A stretch of DNA of 64,000 nucleotides. It comes from Marchantia polymorpha subsp. ruderalis. Lineage: Eukaryota > Streptophyta > Marchantiopsida > Marchantiales > Marchantiaceae. Position 1 is the first letter of the stretch; each line of letters starts with the position of its first letter. Shown here piece by piece: positions 23,370 to 37,155 of this stretch. A model generated the notes under the pieces. It did not search any database, was not told where the DNA came from, and saw only the letters and a list, made by a program, of their open reading frames with translations. A program made the position numbers and the translations under genes. The DNA lies in the NCBI GenBank assembly GCA_037833965.1, contig AP031352.1, positions 2,770,501 through 2,834,500 on the forward strand, in the 5' to 3' direction.

Positions 23370-25288
23370 CGACAGCATGAGATTCAAACGGCGAGACCGG
23401 GTCGTAGATTCCAGATGCTCTGGTACAGTGGCATGTTCTTGTACGAGCGTATATTCGCCCCCTTTTGAGGCTCACTGCTAACTACTCACTGCTTCTCGAC
23501 ACTTCACCAAAACTGCCTCCATCGCCTGGCCTATCTGGCGGCCCTCTAATTTATCGGGTCCTCCCGTTCACCTTCCCGATATAGCGCAGTATGCAGTGGT
23601 CGTTGGATTCCTTTGCCAAAACTGGTGGAATCTGAATCGAAATTCCAGGCTCCGATCGGGATTTCGTCGCCATCAATGCCAAAAGTACGAGGAGTGTGAT
23701 TATATTGTGCTCTTTGTTTTGGCCTAGCAGTCTACTAACTCCCTTCAGGATCATGACATCCTCCTCTCGCTGGTCCTCCCATTGCTCCTTCACCTCCTTT
23801 TAACTTTTCTGCTCTAGATCATTAATCATTTTCGACTCTCCCTGGTATCCTTTGGAAGTTACTGTCAGTCTTATCTCTTGTTCTTACTGGGCTCTACTGG
23901 AACAAAGCCTGAAGATTATGTACGTCTGAACAGGGAGTTTTATAGTTTTACGGTTTTTCATAGTTGCTATCTCCCATGTGAATTGAGGTGGCATGGATGT
24001 GATTGCTTGTGGTTTTGCAAGTGATAGTAGATTAATGATGATATGTCACGTATTTATATTCTGTTGTCTTTGTCATAGCTATAGCATCACTCTTCCTCGT
24101 GAAGTTGACCAAAGGCATGAGTTGTTACTTCTTTCCCACATGGGTATCTATCCATAAGAGATACATACAATTTAGTATCAGACCACTTGGAATTACCAAG
24201 TGGAAAAGGTATCGACTCTGAATTTACTACTTCATGATACACGATACATCAATTTCTTCCTTGGTATTGTAGATATATTTTGATCAGAGAGTAACTAGCA
24301 TCTAGTCAATTTCTAGTTTTCATTCTCATTTTGAGATTATATTTCCCTTTCTATATATAGAACATATATTATTTGGTTCCTTAAAGAAAAAGGTGTACAT
24401 TTTTTTCTTTTGGCATGAATTTCGTTTCACTTAGCTTCACGTTCATGTTTTTGTTTCATGATGAAATCTGTCTTCTGACTTGAAAACTACTGAGATGAAT
24501 GTCGATATTTATCCATGAATAATTCTCAAATGTCATTGTTGTTATCACACAACTATATTTCATCTCTAGAGAGAGACTGTTGATATGTTTTGTGATTGAC
24601 TATCTCCAGTAACAATGTGTGCGTGTGTGAGTTGATGCTTGATTCATGAGTATAACTTTTATGTTGCAATTCTGATTATCGATCCTCGACATGACCAAGT
24701 ATCAAAAGAAGAATTATTTTGTATTTTCATATGGCTAGAAAATGAAGCAGCAACCCTCAAGGTTTCTCGAGTAAATGGCTACGTACAAAGTTAAACTCTA
24801 TTTTAATTTATATTTCAATTTATGGAGAGGTTCAAACATGACGTCGAGATAAACTTGAGAGAGTGTATCAGGCTTTCCTACATTAAGCAACAAGAAGATC
24901 CTATTCAAAATAGATCTTTCATTGAGCAACGTGATGTTTCTTCGTATGCTCGTATTATTGCAACCAGGAAAAGAAGAAAACATGATCTTGATAATTTGCA
25001 TACGCTCATTCAAGTATATCATATTGTGATTGCTATCTTGGATTAGCCTCATGTTTATGGTTTGCTCTCATCCATATGAAGCTTGATGGGATGTTCCCCC
25101 GTCCCTTTACTTTCTTATGTTGGACAAAGATCGTAGTTATGATCATTTCTATGTCCACCCGTCCGTACTGAACAGAGCAGCATATACGGCTAACGAAATT
25201 AGCAAACCAATTTTGAACCTTAAGAATGAGAGCTTCACCTTTTAATGATCGCATTATTGTGGAGATTATTTCCCAAGTGCATATGAAG

Positions 25289-25323
25289 CTCTCTCTCTCT
25301 ATATATATATATACACACACACA
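25289..25323. repeat. Compound microsatellite (CT)n(AT)n(AC)n
   Basis: Three adjoining dinucleotide runs of about 12, 11 and 12 bases. Confidence 0.95.
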
Positions 25324-25657
25324 TTAGAGGTGTCATCAGATATCCCGGCCGTTTGAAAAGGTGCCAACGAATTTATGATAATAGAGAATGATATGTGAAG
25401 CCGCTAATGTAGTACGATATTAAATATGAAATAGGCAGTGATATATATCAACTCGAAGCAAGAAAATATCATGACTTCACAAGAGAAGTGAGCAACAAAT
25501 GAATTTTGGGAAAATAAAAGACAGCAGAATATCTTTGATATGACAAACCCAACATATGGCGAACGGAAGCACGTCATCCTTACATTTATGATATTGACCT
25601 CGGGTCTTCGGGTTAAGAGTGTCCACTACGAAGCACAGAAAATCTCTGTCCAATAGA

Positions 25658-25689
25658 TCATGGATATACGAGATTTCGTATATCCATGA
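25658..25689. repeat. Perfect 13-bp inverted repeat
   Basis: Arms tcatggatatacg and cgtatatccatga with a six-base loop. No neighbouring gene is known. Confidence 0.85.
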
Positions 25690-25984
25690 ATACAGACTGT
25701 CAGCTTGCTTGAGGATTTGGTTATAAATATGAGGTTTGACTGAGGAAGTCGTGGATCAGGTGATGGGAGTAGTTTTGGTGCTCAATTCAGCATTTAACGT
25801 ATCTGACTCCACAAAGGTGTGCTTCACGAATGAAGGCTGCGAATAAGCAAGGTCTAGGGGATACTCTGATGCTCGTCGTCCAAAAGTTACATGCATGCTT
25901 TTCAGGCACCAGGATGGAGGAACAACTTCTATTCAAGTCCCAAAAGACCTCTGTTCGGAGGTACTTTGATCTAAGGAAAACTAT

Positions 25985-28900
25985 TTGATTGATAGGGTAG
26001 AAAAAGGAAAAGAGGGACTACGTTGTCCTTTTCCAATGAGAGGTTGACTCTGAGGAATTTGACGCAAGACTTGAACTTGATCATGATGTCCTCGCGGTCA
26101 AGTACACAGGGAGGAAGGTTGATCTTAACTACCTGATGTGGGCAGATGAAGTGATGCATCAAGCTCGCGAGATTCAGGACAATCTCACAAACTTCGGCAC
26201 CTTCGTTTTATAAATGAATCTGAAGGGATCAGAGAAACGTGCATCGGAGAGATTAGTCGCAGATCAAGCCTCGAGACTTTTTACCCCACTTTTTAATCTG
26301 CGACTCGTTGTTCTTCTACCGGTGATTCTCACCTTGGGGCTGCCGAGGTCCGAGCAGTTTTGTTCCTGTTTGTGAAGTATCTGGCCCTCTGTCACTGAAT
26401 CTTCTTCGAAGTAAAGAATGAAAGTGTCATTGATTTCAGAAGATCATGACTTATGTAGGAGGAACAATGTTTAGATTTATTAGGTGGAAGCCATGCAAGC
26501 CCAAGATGAGTGGATATGATGAGCCTTTTGGTCCACAGTTGCGAGGGGAACAAAGATTCACTGGGCCATGACTTTCCACCTTGGTATAACACCAACCTTT
26601 GAAAATATTTGCAAATTATACGCCGAGGATGGCAAGGAATAGAAGCTCCAATCATATTTTCTCATCTGCAGAGTCATCATGAATGGAGGGAGACTCATGG
26701 AAATTAGGCTTTTGCCCACCTTTGGCAACTTGAGCCTTTGGCAACCAAGTCTGGTGTAAGCTGTCCAGCATGGCAGTTATGCCGGCATTCAGTCTTTCCA
26801 ACCACCCAAATTCTCAGATGAAATGATTCGGAGGACGTCTCCTGGTAAAAGAATGAGTCCTCATTCTGATATACGAACGACGTTCCCTTAGTCAGGAGGT
26901 ACTTTGAAGGCCCTCCATGTGGCACCGAGCATATCCAGCGTTCTGGATGTAGGCTAATCTGGATCACTGCCACAACAGCTCCTGACTAAGGACGATCATG
27001 TGTCCAGTTGCCCAGGCTCTACTGATCGTCCAGTGTGCATTCGCTGTGTCTTCATCTGGAGAGGTAGACATCCGAGGACTAGTCCTCACTGTTTTCCTGC
27101 TCTGATTAACATCTGCACATTGCTGTCGCTGGCTCCGTGAGGCCTTTGTCGAACAGTAGCAGACAAACATGGCCTCCACACACACAGACAGTATAGACCT
27201 CGACGAGACTGGTTCGATGCTAGCATTCGATCAATTAACTTGAACACCTGATCAATACCGTTCAACTGCTGCCCAATATCATCCTTTCACGTGCCACGGT
27301 TACTGTAATCTGGTCAGACTCCAGAAAGATAACTGAAACATCATTTGATACTCAAAATCTGATGATGTATCGGCCTTTTAGACTCACTTTATCTTCTTTC
27401 AAGCTTACGGTATGGTCGGAAGAAATGTACAGTGCATCGCTAACTTACGCCAAGGTCTTCGGATTGTAAGAGATCAATACAATGAGGGAGGGAGCATTAA
27501 AAAAACAGCACAGAGGTCGAATTAGTGTTCAGGTATCTCATCCGCTTATCGATGTAGGATGTTTACAGAGGAAGAGATCCAAAATACCACTAGGAGCTTC
27601 ATTGTCTCGTAAAATGGATGTTCCCACCTGATCGATGTGCAACAACTGCTCTAGGAAGATAACACTGATCATGCCAGTTGATCCAACTCCGACAGACAGT
27701 TATAACGGATTCTCATTCATGCTTATTATAATCACATTATCCACCCTACCGATGCTCACGTTCATCGATCCCCAAGTTCAGATATTTCCATCACATAAAC
27801 AGCTCCTCCCAGATGAAGGTTACTAGGAGCTTCCTGCAAGTCTTCAAGTTTACAAATATTTTTTCCCACTACAGTAGCTGAGTCTCTTTTGCGGTTCTTC
27901 AGTTCAGTCACACTCTACCCTAGAGTTATAAGCTAGGAGCTTTGTGAAACACATGTCCTCTTCGTTAACCTTTGTGTAAGACACACTGCACTGAGCAAGA
28001 AGAAGAGAGGATGACGGGTTTGCTTGTATTTCCTTGCATGTAATGAGCTGCTTTCATACTTGGGCATTGAGTCTTCCACAAGCCAAACCAAAGCGCAGCA
28101 CATACCCACGTGGCTGCCACACGTCCCCTTGGCTCTCTGTCGATGAACTTTTCCTTCGACGTGTACCTCTAACTCATTCCTCCTCGTGGCCTTGACCTTC
28201 GTTCATTTGGCCTTGTGATGAAGGGTTGACTATCAAGAACAATGAGATATTGAACTGAAATGAACGCTGTTACTGGGATTCTTCACTAGATGGATGACGC
28301 GATCTGGTTGAAGTACATATGAATGTCTTCTTTGTGGCCCTTGATTGGGTTAGCTTCTTTTGCTTCACAACTTTTTCCATGCAGAGTTGTGAGTGGTATA
28401 TCATCAGTCTATCATCAGTTTTTCCAACAAAATTTGGTAAAGGCCTAGAATGTTGATATCTCTCGACTTGCTCAGGGAACCTGTTTACCAGGCATGGAAA
28501 CGCCAGTCCATCTTAGTGTTCATGTTTAGAGAATCCAAAAGAGTACGGAGGTTCAATCGCACCTGAAAGTAGGTACAGCGCTCATAGAGCAAACACAACT
28601 GAATTCTAACAAGGGAAGTCGTAAATAAATTGTAACTCGCTTTCGCTGACTGTTGTCATCGTCAGATTCCAACATATGGTGTTTAGCGTTTCCACAGGGC
28701 ATAGGCAACAGTCTTCAAGCAAAGAGTCATATCAGATTCAAGGTTTGGCTGTACAAGTTAGTTTTAGATACTGCGAGAGGTTGAAGAACTTCATAAGAGT
28801 GGAAGGACATTCATGTTCCTGTACTTCAAACTTCAAACCTTCAAGATTCATCATTCAAACTCCGCACTGTAATGTATCAGCCATCTGGACATTATATCCA

Positions 28901-29640
28901 TGGATGGATCGCAAATATGCTGAAAATAGATAACTCTTTACGTGTGAAAAATCATGGGCGTACACTCCAAATATCCGAGAGTCTTCGTTGACGCTAGGAC
29001 CTGGCGAATATTCTTTCCTCGCTGGCCTTTCACCGCACTGGAGATAAACACTATGAAAACGAGTTGCCTCGTTCAGAGACATGTGAGCTAAGTTTCAAGC
29101 AGTCACTCTCGCTGTATTTTCATGTCCTAAGAGAACTCAACAGAATTTTGGATTATAAATATTCTCGTAATTGTTCCGTTTTAGACATCAAATTCAGAAG
29201 CAGATATCAGATTCAAAGTACTTCACTCAGCTTTAGAATTGTAGCGGAAATGCAATCTACAACCAATCATCGAATCATCGTCTCGCAGGACGCATGGTAC
29301 TATACATGCCAATGAGAACCTAGTCTGCTGTACAGTTGTTCACTTGGTCAATCGCAGAAACACCGGGAGGCCCCTTGGATTCACGATATCATGTTCTTCT
29401 TGGTCCCCATACATACCAGCCATCTGGACGTCCTGACAGCAGTCCCGATTACATCAGTTTGGTCAAAACTCCCGGAGAGTAACTAGTTCATCCGTGTATC
29501 CCATTCAGTAGAACATTACCGGCATGTTCGTCTGCTTGAAGGAGTGGTCCGGGCCAAGAAGTTCTTTTCTCATCTTGAAGGGGACCTGACTTGAATCAGA
29601 GGCCGCCCACGGTTTCGCAGATGTGGTGAGGGAATTGCCA
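25985..29640 (-). other. Weak candidate exons of an unidentified gene
   Basis: Minus-strand segments read like protein: near 26137-26040 VVKINLPPCVLDREDIMIKF, near 26630-26520 GASIPCHPRRIICKYFQ and onwards, near 26985-26780 AVVAVIQISLHPERWICSVP continuing to SFHLRIWVVGKTEC, and near 29590-29525 VPFKMRKELLGPDHSFKQTN with a CAG acceptor and a GTAATG donor. I could not join them into one phase-consistent model, and I do not recognise a family. The rest of the stretch shows nothing. This may be one gene with many small exons, a decayed gene, or chance frames. Confidence 0.25.
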
Positions 29641-31009
29641 AATCAGTTTCTACTCTGCTGTCTTCCAACTTCAAAGGAACTTTCAGTCAAAGAAGATCAA
29701 AGGAGATCATACAATTTGGAAAAGCAAACATCTGACCTTATGTGGTCAGCTCAATGTCCACAACTTAGGATCATTGAACATCTATGGTCTTGGAATTTCT
29801 CTTGTTTTGGGAAGCGAACAGTTGTGTAAACCCAACCGGGTCTCAGTAGGAACACATGCATGTAAAGATGAGAAAACAGGGATGGGCAGGCCACGGAATA
29901 TCATACTGGAGCTCCTAAAGAAGCCTGACAGTGCTCACCAAGAGAGAAGAAACCAGGCTTGTGTGAAATATATTTTTTGCTTTCAGAGGTTAGTTAAGAG
30001 ACATATCTAGTAAGATTGTAAGATTCTGTAAGTGAAAGCGAGCGCGCGCACACATAAATAAATTAATATATAAATATATTCATATTCATATTCATTCTCC
30101 ATTTTCGCAGAATGTAGCAAGGTGATGTACCGATAAACGGATGACTATTTGATACAATAAGCGCAGAGCAATGTCGAGTGCAATGAATGAGAACGACTAT
30201 TCCAATTTCCTATGTCCAGATCCAGGGTTGATTCCTTAAGACAACTCTTTCATACCGTTTTATCAATAAAGTTTTCAGTAGGCTGTAAACAAATGCAGGA
30301 AACCCATGAAACTCTTGAGTCTATGGAGAACTCCAAAAATTATGAAAACCTAGATTGTATTTCAATTTCTAACGAGTATTTCAATATCATCCCAAACTGC
30401 GGTAAATTTTTATATTTGTCTGATTCACAGGCGCTAGGACAGTACTATGTGAGGAGCACAGCATATTCAGACTAAAATCTCAACTAGTGGTATCATGGAC
30501 TGTAATCAATTAGTGTACAAGTAATCATGGTCAGTAAAGATATTTGGGATATCAAACATACAAAGGACAAGATTTTAACTATCATCACATTACAGTTTCT
30601 TGTCGAGAAAAAAATATGACATCTTCCTTGCTCAACAATATCTTACTATACACCTAATAATTCTGGAGTATGGAAGAATCTAAACTCCATTCTTGACTTG
30701 CCAGTTTACCTCTTTGATGGAGGACAGAAAAAAGCAATGCAGAGAATTGTAGTGGGAATTTTTCAAATAAATGGTAGACCAGAAATATGTGAAGTTCGTC
30801 ATCTGATAAACCTGTTGTGGACTGTGAACGAAGCAGCTTAGCGAATAATTGGAAATAACAAGGAGATAAAACTTTAGAATGATCTTTTCTAATTCTGAGC
30901 TGAACTTGACGTTAGTAGATTGCAATGCAAACATTCACATGTGATACTATTGAATGACTACTTGTCATGAGAATACGAGAAACCACAGCACTAAGTTCCA
31001 CTATCCCCA

Positions 31010-31031
31010 TTTGATACCGATTGGTATCAAA
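31010..31031. repeat. Perfect 9-bp inverted repeat
   Basis: Arms tttgatacc and ggtatcaaa with a 4-base spacer; it could be a chance palindrome. Confidence 0.7.
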
Positions 31032-31275
31032 CGTAAAGTACCTAACAACGCGACAGTCCTGTCATTTGTCACTTACACATGAAACTTCTATAAACTAGCC
31101 AACTGTTCGAAGAATCTACACCTGTATGTGGAACAGATACATTGACTGGGGGCGTACCTTAACACCACAGGAATATTAAAGTACACAGTAGTTAGAGTCC
31201 GAAAGTCAACACATGGTACTTTACCCTGACAATCCACAGTTATAAAACATTTTCTTCATTTTTCTTCAATTTCAC

Positions 31276-31301
31276 ACTTACCATAAGTCCTTATGGTAAG
31301 T
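31276..31301. repeat. Perfect 12-bp inverted repeat, two-base loop
   Basis: Arms acttaccataag and cttatggtaagt. A near-perfect palindrome that could extrude as a cruciform. Confidence 0.85.
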
Positions 31302-33902
31302 ATGGAATAATCGGATGTACTTTCGAAAGGACATGGTAGATTCTTGGGTGCTCACCCAAAAACTTCCCTTTGCTTCGCGTGGTGAACATCGAACAAAATT
31401 TCCAAGGATAAGATCTCACATGTGTTATTGTATATATATTTTTCACTATACTTCAAGTGCCTCCCTTCCAAGACAAGTAGTAGACTATTAGATTTTTATT
31501 TTGAAAATATTGGAATGAGGTCTTGGCTACCCTCGTGAATATGTGACTAACGAGTTCACTTTTACTTACATAGTTTTTACGGAACACGAGAAAAGCACAC
31601 GAAAACAAGTAGGCTTGGTCAGGGTGATAAGAAACTTCCAACCGGAAATTACCAAGGATGTGCTGAGATTGTAATACCAATTCCCTTCACCTGGTGGAAA
31701 CAGACACAAATGCATCTTTTTAGGGGAGTGCAAGACTTTGGTACAATTATATCTCGATATGGTTGAAGAGAACATTTGTTACTTGTTTGCTCTATAACAT
31801 CAAAACTTATTCCTGCATGGATTGGAATGATATTGGCAGCAGTATGAAATTGTTAGCCCCTCGTTATATACTATATAGTATACTGCAACCCAAAACGTGT
31901 CATTTGCAGTATATGACAGTCCGATTTGAACACGACGAGTAAACTCAAGACAAATAATCGACACCATAAGTACTCAGTGAACTCATTAAGGTTACTTACA
32001 CGCTAACACAAAGCTTTACCATAAAACCTTAACTTTGTGTAGGTACTTCCAGCCTGTTTATATAGCTATTGCTATTCTAGTCTAACTAAACCATAGTTAA
32101 ACCAATACCAAGTTTACCAAGATCTGAGCTAATCTAGGACTAAGGCATTTAACTACTAAGACTAGTTAAACAAGACCTGAGCTACTCTAACGATGAACCC
32201 TTCGAAAGTCCAGTGACAATTACTGGTTTCTCGGAGAATCGAAGGACAAAAGAAATGAGCTGCAAATCATACCTCTCTCTTGCCACTCTGTAACTCGAAT
32301 ATACCATGTCCCGTCACTATATCGAGGAGGTTCCTTGTCTCGGGACGCGGCTGAAGTTTAAGATTTCAATGGTGTAATACCTCAGATGAGGAACAAGACG
32401 GGAACCATTTAAAGTGTGATGGAACGGAGGGTTTTCTCTCGAACGAGCTCAAAGAAGAGAGCGAAATCGTTCGGTACGTGCACAGCGATTGGAGCCCAGT
32501 GAGTCCATTGGCATTGACCAAAAGGCAAAAGGGAACGGAATTTTCAATCATCTCCAGTTGGGTACTTATAAGCATTGGGTAGGAAAGTTACACAAAAGGT
32601 TGCTGTTTGTGCACTATTCTCATCTATGGAGATGACTTTTCATTATTGGTTTAACACAATCTATTTCCAAAAAAAATCTCTTCTTTTGCCACCTACTTCT
32701 TGGTCTGCTCTCATCTGCTACCTTCTATTTCTTAATCTCTTCGTATTAGCACCAACAAGAGAGGGCAAGTGATATAGAACCTTCAAGCTAGTACACCTCC
32801 TCAAAAAAACCTTGTTCTTCACATGAAAAAGGTTTTGGAAAGGTTGATAGATTATCTGCAAAAATGATCTCAAGCATTGCTAGAAAAGCCCAGGGAGCGA
32901 TGGTGAACAAAAAATGCCAGAAACGCTTCACATTTTGGACAAAGAGAATTATTTCGTATGAGAATCATGTATATCTCGTTCGGACATGATGAAACGACTT
33001 TACGTCAAATCTTCGGTAGGATAAGCTGAAAAATGAAGGTTATAAAACAGAGTAAGCGTATTTGACAACAAAAATGGTATCGAAAATCTACACATTGTAT
33101 AAGGAAAGATGCCTTTATCATGGTCATTTGGGTTAGATCAAAACAACGTGTTTAGCGCGTGTGTAATACAAAATGTGGGGTACATGTGTCAAAACACATG
33201 TTTTGAAAGAGAACAAAGATGAAAGTCATGAGCACGTGTCCCGCTTGTCGGATTTGTGGAAATCAATAAAAGTAGAATACATGATCCACAGAGATCCACA
33301 AAGTGGACTATTTACCGGATTACGAAAGAATATAAGTTGTAATTTGAAGATGGAAGTGGATCAATATATGAACATGAATTATTTCCATGTGACTGTTAGC
33401 TTCTCTGGAGGGTAGCGTTCTGACCAGCTTAAAATTCAACATCAGATATATATAAATATATATATATACTGATTCCAGACTCATTGATTTTATTATATAC
33501 TATTATTATTATACTTATTGTTATGGTCGGCTATAACATCCTTGCAGATCGTCTTCCCAAAGATTCAGGTCAAAATGATGTAGATTTGAGATGAATCAAG
33601 CACACGACTACCATTATTATCATCCTTATCTCATGCAAATGATTTGATCCTATCCTTGAACCAATGACATGGAGATATGATTCATGATTTTATCACTGTA
33701 ATCAACTTTTTGATGCTGTTCAACAAATGTATTCTTGAGAATTTATTTTTTTTATATTTTTCATTTCATTAAATATTCTTTTAGAGTTCTTTCTTCTATT
33801 TTTTTTTAAGTAATGAGATTCATCTTCACTCAAGTCTTGTTAAATATAGTAAATTGAACTCTAGTAAGTTAGCTTCCTAAGGTGTAAGAGGCCTAATGCT
33901 GA

Positions 33903-34148
33903 TCTTAATTTAAAACCTGAAACCAAGTACGAATCACACGATACATTCAAATAACGTGGTTCACCCTCAAGGGTTACGTCCACGGCTGAAACACGCGAGC
34001 AGATTTACTAACAAGTGAATACACAAATACTTCAGCTCCTCTAAGAAGTCTTGGCTTTGGGGGTTTATTTTTACCCAAAGCCAGCAACACACATAGCTAT
34101 AAATAGCTAGAGCTTGAGGTTACTCCTTAACTGGAGTTAACCTCAACA
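33903..34148 (-). repeat. 3' LTR of the 34-40 kb Copia element
   Basis: Plus text runs from about aaaacctgaaaccaagtacg to acctcaaca. It contains a TATA-like ctataaatagc. It matches 39741-39980. Confidence 0.85.
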
Positions 34149-34337
34149 ATCTTCCCCTAAACTCGTGTTAAGGAAACAGTAACCTTTGAAACCTATATTA
34201 TTACGCAGCGGGAAGTTCTAGACAGAAACCTAACACAAGGCCTCTCTTTACACGAGAGTTAACTAGAATTAGACCATAGACATAACAAGATAGAGTAATA
34301 ACGTAAAGAGGTAATAGAATTACTATGCTAACAAATT

Positions 34338-35089
34338 TTACATGTGCTCCCCATGCACAACTTGCATGGTAGCACAGTGTCGCCTGAAACTCTCCAATGG
34401 AATAACTTTGGTCAAAGCATCAACCGGATTGAGTTTACCGTCAATCTTGACTAGCTCAATCGTTTTATCAGACACTGTTTGTCGGATAAAATGATACCTG
34501 ATGTCAATGTGCTTCATTCTGCTATCCATGACCTGGTTCGCGGCCAAATGTAAAGCGCTCTAGCTATCACAATGAATATTAATCACGCCCTGCTTCAATC
34601 CCATTTCTATGATAAGCCTATCCAACCAAATAGCTTTCTTTGCCGCTCTGCTTCTGCCACATATTCAGCTTCCGTTGTTGACTGGGCTACGCATTTTTGC
34701 AAGGTAGACCTCCAACTAATGCTTCCACCACCAAGTGTAAATACATACCCATTTGTAGATCTCCTTTTATCTAGATCATGTCCGTAGTCAGCATCAACGT
34801 AACCAAACAAGGATTTGGCATTGTCTAATAGATCATCAAACAATAAGCCATAATCCAGAGTACTCTTCAAATATCTCAAAATCCATTTCACTACTTCCCA
34901 GTGAACTTTCCTTGGATTTGACATGTACCTGCTCACCTTGCTCATCGCAAAAGCAATGTCCGGCCTAGTGCACACCATCAAATACATGAGGCTGCCTACA
35001 GCTTGTTCATAGGGAACACATGATGTATTTCCTTTCTCCACCGCATCGGTAGGACATTGAGCTGCAGAGAGTTTGAAATGTGCTGTCAA
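34338..35089 (-). pseudogene. Copia RT C-terminal part and RNase H
   Basis: Segment 35089-34607 has VGSLMYLMVCTRPDIAFAMS, the LDYGLLFDD motif, YVDADYGHDLDKRRSTNGYV (RNase H core acids) and SWRSTLQKCVAQSTTEAEYV. Segment 34547-34338 has MKHIDIRYHFIRQTV and LNPVDALTKVIPLESFRRH, the family's usual C-terminus. A stop between them breaks the frame, so the enzyme is dead as written. Confidence 0.85.
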
Positions 35090-36004
35090 AGAAGTCTATA
35101 CTCCTTTGGAATCCATTATATTGAACCTGTCAAATACACGACGAACATACTTGCATTGACTCAACCATAGTTTCTTCTGCTCATGATCAATATGTATCTC
35201 CATACCTAATATTCTCTTTGACTCCCTCATATCCTTTATCTTAAATGCAGACTTCAACTAACTCTTGCATTCATCATCGGATTAGTTTTTCGCCAATATG
35301 AGCATATCGTCAACGTTGAGTACTAAAATGATGAGATTGAACGTCTCATCATTTAACTTCTTTAGGTAGACACAAGGATCATACACGCTCCGCAAAAATC
35401 CTTGTGCCTTCATGAACTGATCAAATTGCGTGTTCCACTGCCTAGGAACTTGCTTCAATGCATACAATGATTTCAATCATCTACAAACCAACCTCTCTTT
35501 GCCTTTGACCTCAAAACCAATAGGTTGTCTCATGTAGATCTCCTTCTCTAAATCTCCATAGAGAAATGCTGTAACCACATCCATCTGATCCATAACAAGA
35601 TCAAATATTGTAGCCAGTGCATATACCAGACGTATTGTACCATACTTAGCTACCAGTGAGAAAACTTTGTTGTACTCCACGCCCTTCTCTTGGGTGAAAC
35701 CTCTAGCCATCAACCTAGCTTTGAAGATTTTCGCATCGTCTCCTCCTGGATTGTCTTTCAGTTTGTACACCCACTTGGAGTCAATCAGCATTTGATCGGT
35801 AGGAGGCTCAACCAGCTTCCAAGTCTTATTGTCAATCAGGAATTCCATCTCCCGCTCCATAGCAGCATTCCATTCAAGCTTATTGATCAAAGCTTGAGCT
35901 TCCATGTATGAAGAAGATTCACCTTCTTCCAAAATCAACGCTATACCATCTCTATCTTCGATATCAAAGTCACAATCTTCTAGAATGGATGAATTTGCCC
36001 ACAC
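35090..36004 (-). pseudogene. Copia reverse transcriptase
   Basis: 36004-35477 contains WNAAMEREMEFLIDNKTWKL, SKWVYKLKDNP, KARLMARGFTQEKGVEY and QMDVVTAFLYGDLEKEIYMR, all standard Copia RT motifs. 35476-35282 has the active-site loop as LNVDDMLI, where the normal sequence is YVDDML; the tyrosine-to-asparagine change plus stops at 35477 and 35282 indicate loss of function. Confidence 0.9.
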
Positions 36005-36121
36005 ACCAAACCTTTCAGGAGCCCTACTAGCACGATGCGATCTCCTAGTAGACGTTTCAGGTTGATCTCTGTTGTCTGAAACTATTGCATTAGGCTCATC
36101 AATGATAATTCGCTCAAGTTT

Positions 36122-37124
36122 CTACTGTTCTTGATAAACCGGTGCTTCTTGTGACAGATCATTAGTGATATAATTGTCAAACTCTCCCACAACGATATCC
36201 GTGACGGAAGATTTTCCCTTGTCAGTACGATGAGTCTTAGAATTCTCCCCCTCTTTCAATAAGCTAAGCTCATTGAAAGAAACACCTCGATTGACAATCA
36301 CCTTACGTGTTAGTGGATCCCATAGCCTATAACCTTTCACTCCACTAGCATATCCAAGAAAACGACATTTCTTGGACGTAGGGTCTAACTTAGTTCTGTG
36401 CTCCTTTGGTGTAAGAGTATAAGCAGTATAGCCAAAAACCTTCAAGAGGTTGTAATCCGCCATCCATTTATGCCTGATCAAACGGTGTGGAAGATTGGAT
36501 TGCACTAGAAGGAGAGAGTTTTACCAGATAAACTGCGGTGTTGACGGCTTCGGCCCAAAACTCTCTTGGTAAACCAGATTCACTTAGCATACTCCGCACC
36601 TTGTCCAACACTATTGTGTTGAGTGTCTCAAAAATAGAATTTTGTTGGAAAGTGTAAACTGTCGTGAAGTGACGAGTAATCCCCTCCTCTGTACAATACC
36701 TCTGAAACTCCTGAGAATTATATTCGCCGCCATTATCTAATTGTAAATATTTTACCCTATTGCCAGTCTGATTCTCAACTTGAATGCGTCAAGTTTTGAA
36801 GGCTGAAAAGACCTAAGACTTGTCGGTAAGAAAATATACCCACACATATCTAGAGTAATCATCTATAAATGAAACATAGTAGAGCTTTCTTGAGAGTGAT
36901 GCAGTAGGAGATGGAACCCACATGTCACTATGTACATACTCCAGTATCTCCTTGGAATTATGAGTTTCAACACTAAAAGCTCGTCTATGTTGTTTTCCCA
37001 TGATGTATGGTTCACAAAATGCAAAGTCAAATGTACCCAAACTCGGTATAATTTTTTTGTCATCAAGAAGAGACAAGTACCTATCACTCATATGGCCTAG
37101 TCTCGAATGCCATAAATGAGACAT
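36122..37124 (-). pseudogene. Copia integrase
   Basis: 37124-36813 has LWHSRLGHMSDRYLSLL (GAG_pre-integrase histidines) and YVHSDMWVPSPTAS with FIDDYSRYVWVYFL (integrase core acids). 36505-36122 has FLGYASGVKGYRLWDP, the C-terminal part. A gap with stops around 36510-36810 breaks the frame. Confidence 0.85.
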
Positions 37125-37155
37125 CTCTTTACGAGATATGGTAAAGTTGACTTCT

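Larger units (their letters stand above)
22311..25640. other. Intergenic; no gene recognised
   Basis: The first kilobase is GC-rich and probably belongs to the trihelix upstream region, with triplet runs (gctgctgctg, gtcgtcgtcg near 23165-23205). Beyond 23.9 kb it becomes AT-rich. At about 24170 the text tagtatcagacc resembles a Copia primer site, but I saw no paired LTRs. Confidence 0.5.
30010..33900. other. Intergenic; no gene recognised
   Basis: Mostly AT-rich with short ORFs only. Holds small inverted repeats at 31010-31031, 31276-31301 and 31879-31913. The 31.9-32.3 kb segment has a TATA-like tttatatagc and could be an old solo LTR, but no partner was found. Confidence 0.5.

Noticed and set aside
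24160..24210. Copia primer site and short palindrome ccacttgg/ccaagtgg
   Set aside because: No LTR pair or coding relic found nearby, so an element is not supported.
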